A program made the translations under genes and the position numbers. From assembly GCA_002421995.1 (NCBI GenBank), contig DISP01000181.1, forward strand, positions 1 to 12,057: a stretch of DNA of 12,057 bases. Direction: 5' to 3'. Positions 7,363 through 12,057 of this stretch are shown here, in pieces; positions within the stretch are counted from its first letter, which is position 1; the number at the start of each line of letters is the position of its first letter. Origin of the DNA: Bacteroidales bacterium UBA6207 (GTDB taxonomy: Bacteria; Bacteroidota; Bacteroidia; Bacteroidales; F082). A model generated the notes under the pieces. That model did not search any database. It was not told the origin of the DNA and saw only the letters and a list, made by a program, of their open reading frames with translations.

Positions 7363-9963
7363 ATGGTAATTTTTCGGATGATATTAAAAAGGTCACTTTT
7401 TCTGGTTTTTTTGTTGGCAACAGCTTTCCCGCTTTTTGCCACACATCAGCGTGCGGCCGAAATTACCTACCGATGGATACAAGGCCTGACCTACGAGGTG
7501 ACAATAACGATGTACACCTACACACCAAGTCCGGCCGATGACATAAGAACCACACTACCAATCATATGGGGTGATAACACCGAAAGTGAAATTCCCAGGG
7601 TAACATTTCAGGCCTTGCCTGAGAACTATACCCTGAATGTGTACCGTATGAACCATACTTTTCCGGGTAATGGCAGCTACACCATCTCGGTTGAAGATCC
7701 GAACAGAAATTTCGGTGTCGTAAACATTCCCAACTCAGTGAATGTGCCGATCTATGTTGAAAGCAAATTGATCATCAACCCATTTTTAGGCACAAACAAC
7801 TCGGTTCAGTTGCTCAACGCACCTGTTGATCAGGGTTGTGTCGGGAAAATGTATGTACACAACCCTTCTGCCTTTGATCCCGATGGCGACAGTCTGAGCT
7901 TTCAACTCGTAAACTGTAGGGGAAGTCAGGGACTCGAAGTCCCCGGCTACACCACGCCTTTAGCCTCCACAAGTTTTGCAATTGATGCGGTGACCGGCGA
8001 CCTGACGTGGAACACCCCTGTATTGCAGGGCGAATACAATGTGGCCTTTGAAATCACTGAATGGCGAAACGGCACAAAAATAGGATCGGTTGTACGGGAT
8101 ATGCAAATTCTTATTGGCGCCTGCAACAACAACCCTCCCGTTATTGAACTCAGTGACTACCATTGCATTGTTGCCGGTAATACGCTTAGCTTTGATGTAT
8201 CGGCCAGCGATCCCGATAACAATACCGTTACACTTACAGCCACCGGAGCTCCTTTCGAGGTACAAAACCAGGCTTCTATCGTTCCGGATCCTGCCACTGG
8301 CACACCAACAGCTACGACCACCTTCTACTGGACTACGCGATGTGAAAACATCAACAAAAACCTCTATATCACACTTTTCAAAGCAAAAGATAACCATCCG
8401 GAAGTGAGCCTAACCACTTTCAAAAGCACTGCCATCCAAGTGATTGCGCCGGCTATCGAAGATTTGCAATCAGTTTCTTCCGGTAACGGCATCAATCTGA
8501 GCTGGCAAAATCCGCTTTGCGAAAACTTAGCTGGTTATTATATCTACAGGCGCAGAGGCAGCTCCGGCTTCGTGCCATCCGAATGCCAGACAGGCGTTCC
8601 GGCCTCAATGGGTTATACGCGCATTGCAACGCTCAACGATCCCGCATTACGCAGTTTCAGAGACGATGACAACGGACAGGGTCTTGTTCCGGGTATCAGC
8701 TGGTGCTATCTGATCACCAGTTTTTTTGCTGACGGTTCGGAAAGCAAGGCAAGCAACGAAAGTTGTGCAGCACTCAAACGCGACCTGCCGGTGATGACAC
8801 ATGTGAGCAACGACAGCCTCGACCTCAGCAGCGGAAAAGTGCTGCTGGCATGGGCGCCGCCAACCGAACTGGATATGAATCAGTATCCCGGCCCCTACCG
8901 CTATGAGGTAAAAAGAATGGAAACACCTGATCCTGTGGTAGTTTTCACGGGCATTGGACTCAACGACACGCTTTGCACTGATCACACAATCAATCTTAAT
9001 ACCATCAATAAAGCTGCAACTTATGTAGTTACACTCAGTAGCGAAAGCGTGGGACTGATCGGCAGCAGCAAACCGGCATCTTCGGTGTTTCTTACTTTAA
9101 CACCAACTGATAAAGCACTGCAACTGAAATGGAACAAAGACGTTCCCTGGCGTATTGACAGCACTGAAATTTACAGGAAAACCGGATCAGCATTCGTGAA
9201 AAAAGGCAGCAGCACAGAAACTGCTTTTCTTGATACTGGACTCGAAAACGGTGAGTCATATACCTATTATGTAAAGACTTTTGGAAGCTATTCCACCACA
9301 GGTTTTCTCACACCAATAATCAACTTTTCGCAAATTGTGAGCGGGGTGCCACAGGATGTGGTTGCTCCCTGTCCGCCAAAGATTGCAGTAGAAACTGATT
9401 GCAGTGCTATCACGAACCTCATCACCATCAGCACCACGAACGACAGCTGCGACAGTGATATCCGCGACTATCAGATATACTTCAGCCCGAACAAAGCCAA
9501 CTTCAGCCAGATAGCAACAGTTTCTGCAAACAATGCCTTTTTTCTGCATCAAGGCCTGGAAGTTGTTACAGGCTGCTATTATGTGACAGCCACCGACACC
9601 AACAACAATGTTTCGCAGGCCTCTGAAATCAGCTGTGTTGACTGGGATAGCTGCCCTTTGTATGAGTTGCCCAATGTTTTCACGCCCAACGGCGATCAAT
9701 ACAACGACACATTTATCCCGCTGAACTACCCCTCAACAAATCCAAAAGCCAATGTTGAACGCATTGAGCTGGTTATTTTCACGCGTTGGGGAAACACTGT
9801 TTTCCAAACCAATGATCCGCTGATCAACTGGGATGGAAAAAATCAAACCACAGGAATTGACTGCGCTGACGGCACCTATTTTTATAAATGTAAGGTCTTT
9901 TTCCAATCGCTCGATGGTGAAATTGAGCATCAACTGCAAGGAAGCATCACAATAATTCGTTGA
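7363..9963 (+). CDS. Large secreted multidomain surface protein with gliding-motility/type IX secretion C-terminal domain
   Basis: 866 residues. The N-terminus is a signal peptide: K/R residues, then a hydrophobic stretch at about 11-25 ending near FATHQ. An N-terminal beta-rich region (about 27-255) resembles domains common at the start of Bacteroidetes gliding-associated proteins. Cadherin/Ig-like motifs follow (FDPDGDSLSF at 171-180, SASDPDNNTV at 280-289), then three or four fibronectin-III-like repeats between about 362 and 760, and the CHU_C-type domain (about 767-866), recognised by LPNVFTPNGDQYNDTF, the FTRWGNTVF stretch, NWDGK and DGTYFYKCKV. That domain is the type B sorting signal that sends proteins across the outer membrane through the type IX system and anchors or releases them. 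Function is unknown; adhesion or polymer binding is usual for such proteins, and no enzyme motif was seen. Start 7363 or 7378. hypA follows on the same strand after 23 bases, with no terminator visible, although no functional link is evident. Confidence 0.85.
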   Translation: MVIFRMILKRSLFLVFLLATAFPLFATHQRAAEITYRWIQGLTYEVTITMYTYTPSPADDIRTTLPIIWGDNTESEIPRVTFQALPENYTLNVYRMNHTFPGNGSYTISVEDPNRNFGVVNIPNSVNVPIYVESKLIINPFLGTNNSVQLLNAPVDQGCVGKMYVHNPSAFDPDGDSLSFQLVNCRGSQGLEVPGYTTPLASTSFAIDAVTGDLTWNTPVLQGEYNVAFEITEWRNGTKIGSVVRDMQILIGACNNNPPVIELSDYHCIVAGNTLSFDVSASDPDNNTVTLTATGAPFEVQNQASIVPDPATGTPTATTTFYWTTRCENINKNLYITLFKAKDNHPEVSLTTFKSTAIQVIAPAIEDLQSVSSGNGINLSWQNPLCENLAGYYIYRRRGSSGFVPSECQTGVPASMGYTRIATLNDPALRSFRDDDNGQGLVPGISWCYLITSFFADGSESKASNESCAALKRDLPVMTHVSNDSLDLSSGKVLLAWAPPTELDMNQYPGPYRYEVKRMETPDPVVVFTGIGLNDTLCTDHTINLNTINKAATYVVTLSSESVGLIGSSKPASSVFLTLTPTDKALQLKWNKDVPWRIDSTEIYRKTGSAFVKKGSSTETAFLDTGLENGESYTYYVKTFGSYSTTGFLTPIINFSQIVSGVPQDVVAPCPPKIAVETDCSAITNLITISTTNDSCDSDIRDYQIYFSPNKANFSQIATVSANNAFFLHQGLEVVTGCYYVTATDTNNNVSQASEISCVDWDSCPLYELPNVFTPNGDQYNDTFIPLNYPSTNPKANVERIELVIFTRWGNTVFQTNDPLINWDGKNQTTGIDCADGTYFYKCKVFFQSLDGEIEHQLQGSITIIR

Positions 9964-9986
9964 TTAGCAAGAAAAAAAATAATCGA

Positions 9987-10334
9987 ATGCACGAACTTTC
10001 AATAGCTATTCAAATTGCCGAAATAATAACCGAAGAGGCTGCAAAAGCTGAAGCATTGACGGTTACAAAAGTTATTCTGGAAATAGGCTCGCTTTCCGGC
10101 ATCGAAGCCGATGCTATTGAGTTGGCTGTTCCCGAGGCATTCCGGAATACAATTTGCGAAAATGCAGCTGTTGAATATCACTACATCAAGGCAAGGGCGG
10201 TTTGCGAAAGCTGCTGCAATGAGTTTGATCCTATTGACCACTATAAAATTTGCCCGTTCTGCAACAGCCTTTACACCAGTTTTTTAAAAGGCAAAGAACT
10301 GAATATTAAATCCTTTGATATCGTAAAACCTTAA
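9987..10334 (+). CDS. hypA: HypA nickel-insertion metallochaperone
   Basis: 115 residues, the normal HypA length. It begins MHELSIA, in which the Met1 amine, His2 and Glu3 form the known nickel site. That requires the start at ATG 9987 and rules out an upstream in-frame TTG at 9960, which also overlaps the preceding gene. The zinc-binding loop is C73-x2-C76 and C89-x2-C92. HypA delivers nickel with HypB to [NiFe] hydrogenase precursors, and in some bacteria to urease; it plays no part in [FeFe] hydrogenase assembly. hypB follows after 11 bases, so the two are surely co-transcribed. No close match to TAnnTTTG lies just upstream; a near miss (TATTTTTA) occurs inside the preceding gene. It may therefore ride on the upstream transcript. 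Confidence 0.95.
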   Translation: MHELSIAIQIAEIITEEAAKAEALTVTKVILEIGSLSGIEADAIELAVPEAFRNTICENAAVEYHYIKARAVCESCCNEFDPIDHYKICPFCNSLYTSFLKGKELNIKSFDIVKP

Positions 10335-10345
10335 AAATAATCATT

Positions 10346-11242
10346 ATGTGTGGAACATGCGGATGTGGCGATGACGACCATATCACCTATCATAAACCAA
10401 ACGAAGAAAATCAGGAACACAGCCACCTGCACCATCATGGACCCGTGGCCCATACGCACTTTCACAGGCACGACGATTATCAGCTGAGTCTTCACCAGCA
10501 TCAGGGACACAGCCATGATCACAGCCATGATCACGAACATACGCACGACCATCCTCATGACCATACGCATGATCATACCCATCTAACAACAACTCAAACG
10601 GTTCAAATACAACGCAATATACTTTCAAAAAACGAGCTTGAGGCTGCCCGAAACCGCGGATACTTTGACGCATTGAAAGTGGTTGCCCTAAACTTAGTCA
10701 GCTCTCCGGGTTCAGGAAAAACCTCCATTCTCGAACGAACGATTACAGAAAAAGGCCGGGAATTGAATTGCTTTGTAATCGAGGGCGATCAGCAAACAAT
10801 GAACGACGCCCAAAGAATCGAAAAAGCTGGCGCTCCTGTCATTCAAATAAATACAGGAAATGGTTGTCACCTCGATGCTATCATGATCGGAAAAGCCCTC
10901 AGACAGCTTAATATGAGCACAAACAGCACTTTATTTATCGAAAATGTTGGCAACCTTGTTTGTCCGGCCCTTTTCGATCTTGGCGAGTCAAAACGTGTTG
11001 TGATCATCAGTGTTACCGAAGGTGAAGACAAACCTGCCAAATACCCGAATATGTTTGAGACTTCACACCTTTGTCTGATAAACAAAGTGGACCTGCTACC
11101 GTATCTTGATTTCGACATGGAAAAATTCCTCAATATCGCCAAAACTGTCAACCCCATGCTGCAGTTCATACCGATCAGCGCCAAAACAGGCGAAGGTTTT
11201 GACCAATGGTATGCATGGATTTCGCAACAAGGCGTTGAATAG
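10346..11242 (+). CDS. hypB: HypB nickel-binding GTPase with long histidine-rich region
   Basis: 298 residues. The N-terminus MCGTCGC is the high-affinity nickel motif of E. coli-type HypB. Residues 12-79 hold 26 histidines, many as alternating H-x, like the nickel-storage tails of rhizobial HypB. The GTPase domain shows the P-loop SSPGSGKT (119-126), the G-domain metal site C174-H175 with C206, and NKVD (246-249) for guanine recognition. It hydrolyses GTP to drive nickel transfer, with HypA, into [NiFe]-enzyme precursors in the cytoplasm. Having both the CxxCGC motif and a His-rich stretch suggests storage as well as delivery. hypC, D, E and F are not here, so the genes served lie elsewhere. 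No hairpin terminator is seen in the 189 bases after the stop. Confidence 0.96.
   Translation: MCGTCGCGDDDHITYHKPNEENQEHSHLHHHGPVAHTHFHRHDDYQLSLHQHQGHSHDHSHDHEHTHDHPHDHTHDHTHLTTTQTVQIQRNILSKNELEAARNRGYFDALKVVALNLVSSPGSGKTSILERTITEKGRELNCFVIEGDQQTMNDAQRIEKAGAPVIQINTGNGCHLDAIMIGKALRQLNMSTNSTLFIENVGNLVCPALFDLGESKRVVIISVTEGEDKPAKYPNMFETSHLCLINKVDLLPYLDFDMEKFLNIAKTVNPMLQFIPISAKTGEGFDQWYAWISQQGVE
10508..10531 (+). repeat. Two-copy 12-base tandem repeat in the hypB histidine-rich region
   Basis: CACAGCCATGAT occurs twice in exact tandem (10508-10519, 10520-10531), each encoding His-Ser-His-Asp. The following bases continue as looser CAT/CAC-GAx codon pairs. This suggests the histidine tract grew by short in-frame duplications and could vary in length between strains. 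Confidence 0.7.
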
Positions 11243-11295
11243 GGATTGGTGATTTACTTTCATCTTATTGATTTTATGTGTTTTACGTCGCATTC

Positions 11296-11303
11296 TATCT
11301 TTG
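11296..11303 (+). promoter_or_regulatory. Possible distal promoter -7 element upstream of rex2
   Basis: TATCTTTG matches TAnnTTTG. The nearest TTG upstream (11268-11270) is 25 bases away, longer than the usual 17-23. If real it would start a transcript with a leader over 100 bases containing the Rex-like site. It ranks below the element at 11386-11393. Confidence 0.3.
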
Positions 11304-11338
11304 TGTAGCGTTTATAACAACAGTGATATTAACTAACA

Positions 11339-11356
11339 GTGTTAAAAAAATAACAA
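11339..11356. promoter_or_regulatory. Candidate Rex operator upstream of rex2
   Basis: The 18 bases GTGTTAAAAAAATAACAA match the clostridial Rex consensus TTGTTAAnnnnTTAACAA at 12 of 14 defined positions. Mismatches are at positions 1 and 12. The core TGTTA-A6-TAACA (11340-11355) is a perfect inverted repeat. It lies 5 bases upstream of the -33 TTG of the proximal rex2 promoter, as expected for autoregulation. A second overlapping repeat, TTAAC (11329-11333) with GTTAA (11341-11345), and a direct repeat AACAGTG (11319-11325, 11335-11341) adjoin it, so several half-sites cluster here. Confidence 0.55.
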
Positions 11357-11361
11357 AATTC

Positions 11362-11393
11362 TTGCGTTTTTTGCCACATGATGTTTATTTTTG
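11362..11393 (+). promoter_or_regulatory. Candidate Bacteroidetes promoter for rex2
   Basis: TTG at 11362-11364 and TATTTTTG at 11386-11393 match the -33 and -7 elements with a 21-base gap, inside the usual range. Transcription would start near 11400, leaving a leader of about 30 bases before the ATG at 11432. This is the best-formed promoter in the window. Confidence 0.6.
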
Positions 11394-11431
11394 TTGATTC
11401 GTAAGTTCAAACCAAATAGCTAAATGTCAGC

Positions 11432-12057
11432 ATGAAGCATCTTCCACACAAAACGATTGAGCGTCTAAGTCAATACCGCAGGGCTTTATTAATTTGTCTC
11501 GACAAAGGACAAACGCATATTTACTCGCACGAAATTGCTAAGATTCAGCATATTACAGCTGTTCAGGTTCGTCGCGATCTGATGCTTATTGGTTATACAG
11601 GAACTTTGCGCAAAGGGTATAATGTTAAAGAATTGATTGATCTTATCGGCGAAATCATTGACTCACAGGAAGGCATCAATGTTGCCATCATTGGCATGGG
11701 AAATCTTGGCCGCGCCCTGATTAATTATTTTGCGGGCAAACGCTCTCACCTGAAGATTGTTGCAAGTTTTGACATCAACCCTGACAAAATCGGCAACATC
11801 ATGTCGGGAGTTCCCTGCTATTCTTCGGATGACATGGCAAAAATTATTGCTGAAAAGAATATCAAAGTTGGTATCATGACAGTGCCGGCCGAATTTGCAA
11901 GTCAAACCACAGAAGCTTTGGTAAAAGCCGGCATCAAAGGCATCCTCAATTACACCCCCAAACCGGTCACCGTTCCCAAAGAGGTTCATCTGGAGGAGTA
12001 TGATATGATTACCTCGCTCGAAAAGGTTGCTTTTTATGTGAAACTCAACGAAAAAGA
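11432..12057 (+). CDS. rex: Second Rex-family redox-sensing repressor (Rex2; 3' end cut by window edge)
   Basis: 208 open codons from ATG 11432 to the right edge. Rex proteins are usually about 210-220 residues, so only a few are likely missing. The winged-helix domain (about 1-75) has the recognition helix QVRRDL (45-50) followed by IGYTG and RKGYNV, close to the standard Rex pattern. The Rossmann domain has GMGNLG (88-93) and FD (113-114) for NADH, and NYTPKPVTVP (173-182) matches the conserved Rex C-terminal region. Role: repression at low NADH/NAD+ of fermentation, hydrogenase or respiratory genes, and probably of itself through the site at 11339-11356. It differs clearly from Rex1, so it is a diverged paralogue, not a recent copy. 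An ATG at 11424 is out of frame and stops after three codons. Confidence 0.9.
   Translation, partial: MKHLPHKTIERLSQYRRALLICLDKGQTHIYSHEIAKIQHITAVQVRRDLMLIGYTGTLRKGYNVKELIDLIGEIIDSQEGINVAIIGMGNLGRALINYFAGKRSHLKIVASFDINPDKIGNIMSGVPCYSSDDMAKIIAEKNIKVGIMTVPAEFASQTTEALVKAGIKGILNYTPKPVTVPKEVHLEEYDMITSLEKVAFYVKLNEK

Noticed and set aside
9256..9699. Minus-strand 147-residue frame inside the secreted-protein gene
   Set aside because: It overlaps the fibronectin-like repeats of a clearly coding plus-strand gene and shows no known motif.
9875..9885. TATTTTTA as a promoter for hypA
   Set aside because: The last base of the TAnnTTTG element is wrong, no TTG lies at the -33 distance that I can support, and the leader would be about 100 bases. 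Not strong enough to list.
10331..10582. Minus-strand frame rich in Met and Val, membrane-like
   Set aside because: It is the reverse complement of the CAT/CAC histidine codons of hypB, which read as ATG/GTG on the other strand; no independent gene signal.
11243..11295. Terminator after hypB
   Set aside because: I looked for a GC stem followed by a T-run and found none; only plain AT-rich sequence.

Overview
The window looks like a chromosomal segment of an anaerobic, hydrogen-metabolising Bacteroidetes bacterium. Two things point there: the 866-residue secreted protein ends in a gliding-motility/type IX secretion (CHU_C-type) C-terminal domain, and several intergenic regions carry the Bacteroidetes -7 promoter element TAnnTTTG. 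All named genes except the long secreted protein belong to hydrogenase biology or redox sensing.

Left two thirds (1..7015, minus strand): one co-directional cluster, probably an operon, read rex1 > hydC > hydB > hydA > hydS. HydC (NuoE-like), HydB (NuoF-like) and HydA (group A [FeFe] hydrogenase with extra N- and C-terminal [2Fe-2S] domains) form the trimeric, NAD(H)/ferredoxin-linked hydrogenase of the Thermotoga maritima HydABC type, in which every expected cofactor ligand can be seen. Rex1 is an NADH-sensing repressor placed first. HydS, cut by the left edge, is a second H-cluster protein that lacks the proton-relay cysteine and carries a PAS domain, so it is probably a hydrogen sensor rather than a bulk catalyst. 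The cluster thus pairs an enzyme with two candidate sensors, one for NADH/NAD+ and one for H2.

Middle (7016..7362): a 347-bp AT-rich divergent intergenic region with several inverted repeats and a -7 element facing each way.

Right third (7363..12057, plus strand): a large secreted multidomain surface protein, then hypA and hypB ([NiFe]-enzyme nickel chaperones, HypB with a 26-histidine nickel-binding stretch), then a second rex paralogue cut by the right edge. Upstream of rex2 is a site matching the clostridial Rex operator consensus at 12 of 14 defined positions, next to a good Bacteroidetes promoter. No [FeFe] maturases (HydE/F/G), no hypCDEF and no [NiFe] hydrogenase subunits are in the window, so those must lie elsewhere.

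I saw no tRNA, rRNA, CRISPR array, insertion sequence or convincing intrinsic terminator. I do not claim a wholly new system. The less ordinary points are the sensory hydrogenase, the two divergent Rex paralogues on either side of the same region, the operator-like palindromes, and nickel chaperones beside an [FeFe] locus.
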